From contig JAMQCK010000071.1 of NCBI GenBank assembly GCA_024196135.1, positions 36,272 through 100,271 on the forward strand: a DNA stretch of 64,000 nt, written 5' to 3'. This DNA comes from Pleurotus ostreatus/Saccharomyces cerevisiae fusant. Taxonomy: Eukaryota; Opisthokonta. Numbering within the stretch: the first letter of the stretch is position 1; every line of letters begins with the position of its first letter. The notes under the pieces are model-generated. The model searched no databases. It was given only the letters and a program-made list of their open reading frames with translations, and had not been told where the DNA came from. The translations under genes were made by a program, and so were the position numbers. This document shows, in pieces, positions 27,917 to 38,232 of the stretch.

Positions 27917-30331
27917 TCAGGTCTCATTGAGCTCATTGATAAGTCTGTTATCCTCTACCATCCAAGAATTACTCGAACATCCTTCGACACACATCCAACT
28001 CGACACGTCGTTCCAGTTCGCTTCTGTTGGCGCATCATTACACCATCCCGGCAGCGTGAGTGCATCCGCAGGATGTGCTGCAGTAGCAGCGAGGTCGCCA
28101 CTAAACATGGGCACATCGGTCGGAATTGTGGGGGTGCCAGCGAACGAGAGCGCGTCGCTCAGGAGCGATGAATTTGGTGTTTCTGTTGCACTGCCGTCCA
28201 CCCGAGGTGATGGACCCGGCTGGGAGGTGGAATGGGAAGAGCTCGCGTGAAGCGAGTCCAATTCAGAGGTGATGGCTGCGACGATCTGCGGACGCTCGAT
28301 ACCCATGAACAAGCTGAACTGCAGCATTTCACGCAAGCTGAGTCGAGGCTACGTCAGCAAATGCTCGAACAATGAACCAAGAACTACACTCACGACATTA
28401 GCGTCCCCACACGGTCCTCCTCGCTGACCTCATTCTCGTCGAGCGCCTCGCCTTTCTCGTCGATGAGAAGGATCTCCGCCCATGCCTCGAAGCCAAACGC
28501 TTGGAACCAGCCTATCCAGTGCGCCGCGATGAGCCCGCGGAGATCGTTGACGGCCTCGACGACGTAGCGGGCAGCGATGGCACGGCTCCGCCTGCAGAGC
28601 GTGACCAAACGGGCCGCCTGACCGGTCGCTGACACCGCGCTCTCGCTCAGGCGGCGTCTGAGGGTGTGGTAAAGCGCGACCGCGAGCGACGTGTACGTCG
28701 TGGAGGTGCTGTACAGACACAGGCGAAGCTCGCGCTCATCTCCAAGGCTATTGATAAACCTGCGGAAGCGGGAGACGGTTGTGAAGGACTGCTCGACGGC
28801 GGAGACGTGTCGCGAGACCTCCAGTTCGTCGAGAGGTTTCTGGAGCGCGATGACTATGGTGTCGGTGAGTGAGGATTGCGAGAGGAGTAGCCGACATGAA
28901 ATTACCTCCGACGATATTCTCGAGCGCGTCACGAGTCAATCGGGTGCAGCGCGCGCCAACTAACGAGCGTTAGCAGGATCCAGTGGTTCAAGAAGGACGT
29001 ACTGGAGTTAAGGGAGTCTACGACAGCGTGGTGTCGAGAGTAGTCCGCTATCTTGGCAAGGAGGTCATCGACGTTCTTGGGTTCGGGTCCAGCAATTATC
29101 GCCTCGTCGAAAGGCGAGCTGTATATATCCTATGAGCGAACACCAGATAGACCAAATTTCCGAACGTACAATGGCATACATGTTCCTTTGCTGACGCAGC
29201 ACGCAGCGATAGCAGACTGTACGCCAAGGTCAGCGGATCCGAGCCCAGATATTCACGCTGTACGTACCAAACATGCTCGATATTGAACTCGCTCTACTTC
29301 TGATGTACCGCGAGGAGTTGTACCTCGGAAAGCGTCTATCGCAGCTTGCTCGCATATCGTCCGAAGTTGCCAGATGGCGGCGTTAGCCCACGGCATGGAA
29401 GTCTGTGGGTCGTATACTACAGTAATATGTTCGAGCAGCGTCCAGGGTGGAAAAGTGGGTACTCACTGACGTCGAGCATATTGAGTAGCATACACGACAC
29501 CGCGTTCTCCTTCGAAGCGAAAGAAGTGATTCCGTCTTGATGCGCTTGACGGACAGCCTCTCCGTAGAACCGCGTGGAGATTGGTCTCCTCCTGCGTCCA
29601 ATTTCTCGTATGTCGATGGCTTCCATATACCCAGAGTTGACTTTCTCCCAGCGCAGATGTGTGTCGGGGAATTTGTGGCCGTTGGCGTCGTGTCCGACGT
29701 AGAAAGGGTTGACCGAGACGAGGGAGGCGAAGGCGAGGAGGCATGTAGTGAGGACGCGCTCTTGCGGTGCGAGCAAGCGAACGTCCCAGTCACAGTTCTG
29801 CATGACGGAGCGGTATTTGCGGACAGGGAAGAGGAGACTATGGTCCGGCATCATCTGGGATATGGCTGTCAGGACGGTCAGTGATCGACGCGAAATAGGC
29901 GCCCGGGGGACTGACTATCGAGCGCATCCTCAACGAGCGCTCCGGGGATAGCTTCGGAGTCGATGGAGGAAGTGACCTGAAGCGTGGAGGTATGTGCTTC
30001 TCCTGACGTTCGCGCTTGAAGTGCGAGAACAGTGCATTTGTTGGACCTATTATTCGAGCTCTCCCCCGCTTGTAAGTCTATAGCTTGCGGAGATTCTGAC
30101 TGCTTGCTTTTCGTCGTCCGTGGTCGCCGTGGCTTCAATGTGGTAGTACAGCTACCATGCATTAGCCGTACGCCGTGCCACTCGAGGGGGGGGAACGCAC
30201 TGGACACCCTTCTCCTTGCAGCGGGGGCACCCATCTGGGTGCGGGTGACAGATCACACGTTTGGCTTTACAGTAGTCGCATGCCCTCTTCCGCTTGTTGC
30301 TGCTCTGCCCTATGTTCGTCGCATCTGACAT
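27917..30331 (-). CDS. Zn2Cys6 fungal transcription factor, multi-exon
   Basis: The ATG at 30331 opens an exon ending 30201 with the binuclear cluster C-DYC-KAKRVIC-HPHPDGC-PRC; the sixth Cys is restored by splicing to 30151 (GVHC) and is followed by the basic run KPRRPRTTKSK. Downstream exons give a helical middle region: LAPQERVLTTCLLAFASLVS with IGRRRRPISTRFY (29854-29460), IYSSPFDEAIIAGPEP (about 29130), RLTRDALENIVG (about 28930), and ALQKPLDELEVSRHV to the end of that exon near 28395. The last exon (about 28336-27917) is Ser/Thr/Pro-rich, a possible activation domain. The exon 2-3 boundary near 29880-29950 is unresolved. Zn2Cys6 factors bind CGG-type half sites in the nucleus; target genes are unknown. 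Confidence 0.8.
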
Positions 30332-30590
30332 GGTTTGACAGGAGGGGGATATGCGGGAGATGGTGGCGGGAGGCACTAGTCAACGATCGGCCCGGACTGC
30401 CGAGTGCATTATGGCGGTGCGCTCGAGCCCATGGTGCGCCCGGAGCCTCCGACCCGCTCTGAGCTCGTTTCTGACCGCGCAGCTTCCTGCGCAACGGCTC
30501 TTCGAGCAGTAGAATCGATGAGCCCAGCCGCACACAATTGACTGACCACGATAGAGCGTTGGCTTGATGCGCGTTCTCGCCATTGACAAG

Positions 30591-30854
30591 CTACTTATCA
30601 TCAGTCGCTAGTATGGAGTATCCACCTGCTAGGTGACCATACAGCAGATCATAATTACAAGTCCGACACCGTGCAGGTCTATTGGGTACGCTAGACGCGA
30701 ATGGGACCGAAGGTGGAATAAAGTAGGAATGGCGCTTGCAGATGGGAGGTATGAACGTCCGAGAGTCAGCTTTGCGACTGCCGCACTCGTTGCAGGCGGC
30801 AGCATAACGATTGTCGACGTCTCCATGTCTACAGATTGGTATATGTGGGTTCAT
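30591..30854 (-). CDS. Possible small protein, 87 aa, unrecognised
   Basis: An intronless ATG-started frame has Cys pairs CNEC, CKRH and CRTC that could suggest a small zinc-binding protein. There is no recognised family, TATA box or conserved structure to support it, so it may be chance. Confidence 0.2.
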   Translation of the reverse strand: MNPHIPICRHGDVDNRYAAACNECGSRKADSRTFIPPICKRHSYFIPPSVPFASSVPNRPARCRTCNYDLLYGHLAGGYSILATDDK

Positions 30855-30951
30855 TGCGGGTGAGTTGACGTGCAGACATGATGGAGCGAAGCTGCGATTT
30901 GGCTGTCAGCATGAGCCCGTGGATGGAAACCGCCGAGGCGCACCAAGAGAC

Positions 30952-31802
30952 CTAAAGCATGACAAACGCGGCGCCTAGCAGTACCCCTATGCCGCTGAGC
31001 GCCAAGGCAGTAGACGAAGAGGGACCGAAGGAAGCGAGGGCGCCGTTGTTATCGCCAGACTCAGTGCTCGAGCCGGAGGCGCTTGTGCTGGTGCTGGTAC
31101 TCGAGACGCCGCTCGATTGCGACCTGGACGTGCTGCTGCTGCTCGAAGGGGTCACGCTTGAGAAGGACAGGCTTGTGCTTGGGCTCGCTAGTGCGCAGAA
31201 CTGTTCGGCCAAGCCCTCCGCATCATCGAGCTCGTCCGCGTCACAATTCGCGGTGAGGCAGTCGAGGTAAGAGCCGGTGAAGGGAGATGAGCTGCAAGGC
31301 ATTGTAGTAATGGTGGAATCGGGCGTGATGATGGTTTTTGGTACAGAGGCAAGGGAAGAAAACCGTTAGCACGCTTTCGACGCGTAAGACCAGAAGACGT
31401 ACCTCCTGCAGAAACAGTTCACATCGACTACACTCCCGCAGTGCGCGTCATCAATCGCGCCCAGAAGACAGTTGTTGACTATACGTGAAAGACCGTGTCA
31501 GCCTCCACGACCCGAATGTACTGCGGCCACGCCCATTGACCGCCGCCGAACAAGCATGCACCGCATCAACGCCGACACTCACCACAGTCCGAGTACGGCG
31601 TCAACGTCGGGAAAGAGGACGGGTTCGCCGACACCGTGCTGCTCGCGCCGCTGGACCGCGAGGCCGAGCCTGACCGCGTCGGCGTCGCCGATCCACTGCC
31701 GCCCGCGGAGCCTGACGAGGTCTCTGACCCCGACTCCGTCTGCGCCCAAGCGCCCGCGGCAGCGAAGAGGAGCGTGAGTACTGAAAGCGGGTGGAGCTGC
31801 AT
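30952..31802 (-). CDS. CFEM-domain GPI-anchored cell-wall protein, 211 aa
   Basis: Exons 31802-31583, 31478-31403 and 31291-30952 join in frame. The protein has a signal peptide (about residues 1-20, cleaving after AWA), a Ser/Gly-rich spacer, then eight Cys in CFEM spacing: YSDC, NNC, AHC, NCFC, LDC, ANC, QFC. An Asp precedes the CxC by three residues (DVNCFC), the place of the haem-iron-ligating Asp in known CFEM proteins. A Ser/Thr-rich stalk and a hydrophobic C-terminus (ALALSGIGVLLGAAFVML) suit GPI anchoring. CFEM proteins serve in haem uptake, adhesion or virulence; the role here is not shown. It is divergent from the small CFEM-like gene at 32382. Confidence 0.85.
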
Positions 31803-32381
31803 TGTGGGTCGTCGCCGGCGTGGAAGAACGAAACGTTTGGGCGTCGTTGTGCAAGGCGATGAGGGGGTAGAGAGGCGTCCGTCGGCCCGAAGGGGGCTTG
31901 TGATTGTTTTGATCGCTTACGTCACAATGGTAGGACGTGGACCCACAACTCTGCGCTTGCCACAAAACCATGTCTTTTTTTTCAGCCCTATCTTCTCTCA
32001 AGAATGAAATCGCGGTCTTATAATTCTTCAAGCACCGTATATGCCATGAATTTCTCCAAAGGAGGCAGGCACCAGTATACGTCGAACGACACGCCGCTAC
32101 CCGTCCCGCCACCACTTCAACAGCAATCTCCTACTGACAGGCAACCTGAGGTCCGAAGCTGCTGCTATGGGTACATCTGTCAATCCGTTCCTCCTCCAAC
32201 AGAGTCATACTGACCGGACCTTCCTCACACGTCGCGCGACGTCGTATTCTCCGGCGTACGAGAATATCTTGTGCACGGTACACATCTCGGCATGTCAGCC
32301 GTCCTCCTCACCTTGCCTATAAGAGGTGCACAGCGCAGCTGGATCATTGAACCTCGAGTCTTACCCACGTCGTCGCTCACA
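31803..32381. promoter_or_regulatory. Shared divergent promoter region of two CFEM genes
   Basis: These 579 bases separate two outward-facing CFEM-type genes. TATAAG at 32318-32323 is 64 bases before the right-hand ATG at 32382. No matching TATA was identified on the left side. Confidence 0.5.
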
Positions 32382-32729
32382 ATGCGCTTCGGCCTTACCT
32401 CCGCTTTGTTCCTCGTCCTCGCCGCTCTCGCAAGCGCAGACATCTCGCGTAAGTAGAACGTATCGCGTCCTCCTGCTCGCATGGTCAATTCCGTCGCCAA
32501 CTAAACCCTCTTCAACGCTTACTCACCTCCCATCCCAGCCGGCTGCGGCGACGACTGCGTCAACCAAGTCTGCGCCTACAGCATGCCGGAAAGCTGCATC
32601 TGTGACTCGCGGCTCTACAACGACCTCCGCGCATGCCTGAAGAGCAATTGCCGCGACAACGTCAACGGCGTCAACTACAATCGCGCCTTGAACGACATCT
32701 ATCAGTACTGCGCGAACCTTCGGAAGTAG
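32382..32729 (+). CDS. Small secreted CFEM-like cysteine-rich protein, 85 aa
   Basis: Exons 32382-32448 and 32539-32729 join in phase 1. Signal peptide MRFGLTSALFLVLAALASA is followed at once by the eight-Cys CFEM pattern: PGCGDDC, QVC, ESCIC, RAC, SNC and QYC near the end. There is no membrane anchor, so it should be secreted. Its length, intron place and start of the mature part match the genes at 37839-38232 and 50174-50483. The Asp before CxC that marks classical haem-binding CFEM is absent (PESCIC), so function may differ. Small secreted Cys-rich proteins are often effectors; that is inference only. Confidence 0.85.
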
Positions 32730-33152
32730 GGTGGCGGGTCGGTGGTGTAATGGCGGGGAGCTAGGGGGATATATATCGTCGGGCTGATGATGCCAGGAGC
32801 TGCTTGGTAGAGCCCTACAAAAACGATGGGTCATACCGAGCTCCATTCTTCTGTAATCGTGAGCAGAAGCGCCCTAGGGCTATCAGACTATGAAAACGCG
32901 CGGACGTACTTTGGAGGAACAAGCAAGAGTAATACGAGCTATAAGAACCTTCCATGAATTCGTTTCATTGACGCAAGGCGCGCTTGACTCTTTCTGATGT
33001 CGTGCAAGCAGTTCGATGGAAGGCTGGCTGCCGGACGCTCATCACGAGAAGATGACCATCTGACCCTCAAATCGTTAGCCAGAATGAGATATAAGGCAAG
33101 ACGGCTCACCGGCCTTCTACCTCAACGTCCTTGCACATTACACCCAGCCGCC

Positions 33153-33921
33153 ATGCCCCTGCAAATTTGTATATTCTCCCCCTACAGAGAAGACGTCGCC
33201 GACAGCATCCGGACGGCTTTGGCAGTCGTTCCTGGTGTGCAAGCGTGAGTGATCGTTCCAGTAGCATGGTCCTACCATCCTAACCGACCACAAAGGGTAT
33301 ACATGGGTCAGCAAGTCGAGAAAGACGACTCGGGGATCTGTGTGCTGCGTGAGCGAGGATTCGTCCATTAGGCTTGACTGCCTTCGCCAACATTGTTCGT
33401 CTTTGCAGAATGGAAATCTGGCCTTATGCACGTGGTCAGCGACATTGTGGCCAACGTTCTCCACTCCGTTCAACCAGCATCGCACCTAGAATATAACGAG
33501 ATCATCAAGGTAGCGCCTGAAGACGGCGGGGAAGACGAGCACGTCCTTGCCCAGCTCTTCAGCGTACCTGTGCAAGAGCTCACGCTGGCGACGCTGAAGA
33601 AATCGGAGGATCGGGAGCAGTGGAAGAACCTCTTGCAGCGTAGAAAGCTCCATCTCGCGATGGGTGCTCCAAGGGCTCTCGGCGGGTTTGTTGACGGCAT
33701 CGAGAAACGCAACTCATACCGCTACGTGGTGCTCGTCGGTTGGGATTCGTACGAGGTGAGGACGGATGGTTTAGTGAGGCCCATGGGCGGGACTAACTTG
33801 CTGTCAGGCAGCTTCACTGGCGAAAGAGATAGAGGGGCGGGGAATCATCGAGGACATGCAAGAGGTGGTTGAATTGGACGTTAAGTACGCAAAGAGGAGG
33901 ATGTATGGGGGTCGTGACTAG
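33153..33921 (+). CDS. Conserved protein with probable dimeric alpha/beta-barrel fold, 201 aa
   Basis: Exons 33153-33244, 33296-33348, 33409-33755 and 33808-33921 join in frame with four consistent phases. There is no signal peptide or membrane segment. The ending of exon 3, YRYVVLVGWDSYE, and the following helix ASLAKEIEGRG resemble the edge strand and helix of ABM/Dabb-type barrels, but identity is weak and I do not name a function. Confidence 0.65.
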
Positions 33922-35638
33922 GCGCCGTGTTGGATCTGTAGTTGTTCCGAAAGATGAATGACCTGCATCGTACCTCACGCGAGCGTCGATTCGCCGCAAC
34001 CGCGGTTGCGCGCGACTGTGCCAGTGCTCTCGTATTCAGAGCTTTGAGGGAGTTTAAAGTCACCGCTGTATAGAGCAAGCAGCAGGTGCGCCAGTTATAA
34101 AGCCGAAATCCAGTAGTTAGCATGATGGAGCGCACGAAGGAACCGCGTTCGATTTCGGCTGGGCGGCCATCGCACGTGCCAAGGTTGAGACCAAGCAAGA
34201 CCAAAGCCACGCCCATACAGTCAATGACCACGTGATTTGACACGATCAGTCACGTTTGACACCGAAGGTAAACACCCCCTCTGGACTCACACAGAGGCTG
34301 TCTGCCCTGCACAATGGTTCAGAAATCAACTCTACCATATACTCAGCAGTGATATGGTACTTGAGACACGATATCAATGCCTATACACCAACAATTCAGC
34401 TTGTTTCTCGGTGGATGCCGCCAGTTACCCTGTTTTCCAGAATGTAATCGCAGGATTCAGCCACACCAGGGAGGCTTCGCACCATGTAAGCTAAGCTCAT
34501 GCATAGCCATGATGCTTGCGTCTGTATAGACATCCTTATAGCGTCAGAGGACGCTCTGGGTGTAGCGCTACAACGTGAAAACCAACTGTCTATGATCTGC
34601 GTGACAGAGTGTGTCACGGTTCAACTCGCTGCAGTGCCGTCGCCCTGGACTATTGAACAATTTTATACTAGTTTATCTGGCAATTATATGACTGGAGTAG
34701 CTGATCTATGTCTCCTCGTGTCACAGATATGCGTGTCTGGGGTAGAAAGGGTGGTATTCAGGCGAAGGGAGGCGTGGTTTTGACACAGCACAGGCGCATG
34801 GGAGCCAAATACCTTGGAGATTGCCAATAATTGTCAGTATGACCTCAAAGTGTATGTATTGCCTAAAGACATGCTGTGGTAAGTCTCTGGAGCTCGCACG
34901 CCGGTCAAGAAGCTGGTGTGGGTGTCGGTTTGACCCGGTTCCCACGCCTGTCAAAGCACGTTGAATTGGCCATTTCCCACGCCGGCGCAGACACCCCGCT
35001 CTCCCTCCTTTGTTTTGGGCTCGCTACCCTCCAAACTCCGTTTTATAGTAGAATGCATATACAGCTACTGCTCTGAATTTTCTCCGGCCGAAAAGATGTC
35101 AAGGAAGCTTTCGAAACCAAAATTACAGAAATGTGTCAAACCACGTGGTCAACGACTGTATGCTCCTTCTTTCGCTGAACCGCCATGCCCACTAGAAGTC
35201 ATAGATAACGGTGGCGTCAGCTTTCTCAATGGCGACTTCTCCCCGCGGCTCCCCTTGCAGACATGGACATGGTAGGTGCAGTGAACTTTTTCTGGCATGA
35301 CGTCTAGGCGCAGTCGTCTCTCAGGCTGTATGCCCCTTCACAGCATAATTAAGGGAGAAATTACGACACCTGTGCTAACTTCGTCCACCCTTCGGCTCAG
35401 TGTAAGCGGCTTTGGAGTATTTTGCTGATTCCGCCAGTTCGGGAGGGGGTGGTATCGAACGTAGTAGCGGGTCACTTGATGATACCGGCAAAGGCCGGAT
35501 CCAGCTTCGGGGATCTCGGCGTGCGGTCGTTCCCAACTATCATCACTGCCGCGAAGCAGGCAGTTGGCTGTTCCACAGGTAGGTGCGTGAAGAGGAGCAT
35601 CCTATGGGAATGTCTGCGACGACACTCATTCTTTGCAG
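33922..35638. other. Intergenic region of 1.7 kb
   Basis: No gene recognised. A 59-codon frame from the ATG at 35096 (MSRKLSKPKLQKC...) is basic but unsupported. The right part holds the 5' flank of the F-box gene. Confidence 0.4.
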
Positions 35639-37350
35639 ATGCACCGCTGCCTGCGTATACCTGAAATATTGAACTTCGTATGCGAATGCATCCTCGCTGA
35701 CCGGCTTCGGAATAAAGCAACTCTAATCTCTTTGGCGGAGTGCTGCAAGACCTTCTATGGCCCAGCGGTCTCAGCTTTATGGAGGGAGTTGGACAGCTTG
35801 CTGCCTCTCCTTCGAAGTCTGCCATGCGACTTGTGGAGTACTACGGGCGATGTGCATAAATATGTGAGTGCGGCTATCGGTTCGCAAGGGCAAGAAACTG
35901 ATACCTGACGCAGGTGATCACACGTCCAATCAAGTCGACGGACCTCGAGAGGTTCAATCACTACGCCTCGCTCGTCCACAGCATAGACGTTGACTGGCTC
36001 CCTGATGCGACGTGCCTCGCTGCTATCCAACTTAGCTGCCCTCGGCCTCTCCTGCGAAACCTACGCCGCCTGAAATGGAGCCCCGCCACCTCACCCGCGA
36101 CATTTAGTCATATTCTTCTATTCCTTGGGTCGACGATAACTCACCTGCACATCCATTTGCCTGGGAAGGCTCCTTATACGCTGTCGCTGATGCCTCGCCT
36201 CCCAATTATGTGCCCTCACGTAGAGGACATCCACATATCGGGAATTTCGCGCTCCGGCGCAGGCGACCAGCTGGCTATCGTCTCTGAGGTCGTATGTCGA
36301 TGGGACAGCCTTCGAGTTATCAACATACCTCATGCAAGCAGTGTCGATCTTCCGCGCCTCGCTGCGCTCCCACGCCTCTCGGACTTGACGCTGTGGAGTC
36401 CTCACCTCGAGGCCATAGGCATATCCCCCCTTGGACCCTCCGCCTTCTCCAGCCTCAGGTCGCTCTGTGTCCGCCCCATGTATATGGAGTATGGAATACA
36501 GCTCCTGCGTGCGCTACCCCGCCTACGCTTGCATTCTTTCAACATAACTTGTTGGGATACCAGTACGAATCAGGATTGGCCCGCTCTCGTCGCGGCAATA
36601 GAGACCGCCTGCGAGCACACGGCGCTACGATCCCTGTACATCGACGAGAACGCCGAGTACGAAGTCGAGCGCCTGGTCGCCGCGGGGGACACGAGCAAGT
36701 GGCCCCGCGCCCTCGACTTCGCCCTCATTCGGCGCTTCACCGTCTTCAACAACCTCACTGACCTCACCATCGGGTGCTGGGGCGGTTACCTTCTCGATGA
36801 CGACGAGCTATGTCGCCTGGCCGAGGCGTGGCCTCAGCTCGAAGTCTTGACGCTGCAGACGAAGCGCGTCATGCGTCCAATCACAAGCACGATGCGCGCT
36901 CTGGTAGCCTTCGCGCGCTACTGCCCGCGCCTGCGCTACCTTGGCCTCGACTTCGATGCCCAGTCTCTCATGTACGACCCGACAGAGACGCGCGGTGTAC
37001 GGCAGGGTGCGCTGAGATCCCTCGAGGTCTATCGCTCTCCGATTAAGAGCGCTCGCGTCGTCGCCGCCTTCATATCCTCGCTCTTTCCCGGTATAGACAC
37101 CGTCTGGACCGTCAACTCCATCAGGGACCCGGAGGTGGACGACCTCGAGGTGCGATTTCTGGACGAGGAAGAGGAGAAGGCTCGAGTGAAGAAGTGGGAG
37201 CAGGTCGAGCGTCTGCTCCCGCTTCTGAAGATCGTGCGGGCGGAGGGACGTATCGAGGGTGCTGGCGCTGAACCGACGGCGGACGCGGAAGCTACCACCG
37301 GAATGGCCTTCACCGACGTCGATTACGATACAGATTATTCGGAGGCATGA
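35639..37350 (+). CDS. F-box/LRR-type protein, 553 aa
   Basis: Exons 35639-35863 and 35914-37350 join in phase 0. The first exon starts MHRCLRIPEILNFVCECI and continues through SLAECCKTFYGPAVSALWREL, the typical basidiomycete F-box beginning. The second exon holds leucine-rich segments (LLRNLRRLKWS, HLHIHL, LRVINIPHA, LSDLTLWSPHLEAI, LEVLTLQTK, LRYLGLDFDAQ) and an acidic/charged tail. The ATG sits directly after a tgcag acceptor, so a 5' UTR intron or an upstream exon is possible. Role inferred: SCF substrate adaptor. Confidence 0.8.
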
Positions 37351-37838
37351 TATAGCGAAGCTTGGCGATGAAGGGAAACACCATGTTCCCTCTCTTCCTA
37401 TACGTCCGCGGCGGGCTGCAAGTCCTAGAATGAGCTGTGGCTTCGACATTACCACAGGTATGCGGCTTTTGCCACCTAGCGTGACTGATCACATAAAAGA
37501 ATGGTTTGTGCAGTCCGTGCACACGATTGCACCCCTCAATCCGAGCTCACACTTCCTTGCGACCATACGCGAGTCCGCGCCACACATCGACGCGTCGACG
37601 ATCCGTTCGGGAGGCTAGCTGCTAGGCCATCGTCGTTCGTGACGTCGTGTTGCGGGACCCATGGCTAATGTACCGGGTTCGCTCAGATGGACTTTATTGA
37701 GGCTGATGGTAGTTGGGTCTCTCGCCGGTTTGTCTCGACTTTTTCGTTCAAACGAATATGACAATGAGAACCCTCTCGTATCGCCGAGCTTCATTGTGCG
37801 CTCGTATCCGCCAGGGTCCTTGCTTCTACTCCTCCTCC

Positions 37839-38232
37839 TCAGCCTTCGAAGGACCACCCTCCTCGTCGTTCCCGACAATACGCATCAAACGCTCTCATCG
37901 CTCCATACGCGCCTTCCGTATCGCAATTCGCCATCAGGCATTCCGGTATCCTGAGCGCGCCGCGATACTGGCAAAGGCAGGCCTGCTCGTTGAGGCCGGC
38001 GCATCGGCGGTCCATACAGAGATTTCCGCAGCCGGGCGAGATGTCCGCGCCGGTGTTGACTGAGACGTCCGAACCGTCGGGTTAGGGTTTGGGAGAGCGG
38101 GAACGCAGGAGAAGAAAGACGTGTGAGCGACGACCAAAGAGACCTTTTGTGGCACTCACGCGGTGATTGCTTTGCGCTCGCCAGTGCCGCGAAAGCGATT
38201 GCTGCAGCCGTGCCGATGCTCGCCAAACGCAT
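37839..38232 (-). CDS. Small secreted CFEM-like cysteine-rich protein, 97 aa
   Basis: Exons 38232-38160 and 38059-37839 join in phase 1 across a 100-nt intron. Signal peptide MRLASIGTAAAIAFAALASA; the mature part then has ADISPGCGNLC, RRC, QACLC, PEC, ANC and AYC, eight Cys in CFEM spacing. The ADISPGCG start is the same as in the gene at 32382. On the larger overlapping frame this gene would be missed because its first exon runs on into an unrelated reading. A TATA-like ATAAATA lies near 38286-38292. No anchor is seen, so it should be secreted. Confidence 0.85.

Noticed and set aside
29275..29387. Plus-strand frame reading MLDIELALLLMYREELYLGK inside the Zn2Cys6 gene
   Set aside because: It looks protein-like, but the minus-strand exons around it (AIWQLRTICEQAAIDAF and neighbours) continue the transcription-factor frame with good splice sites, so this is taken as antisense coincidence.
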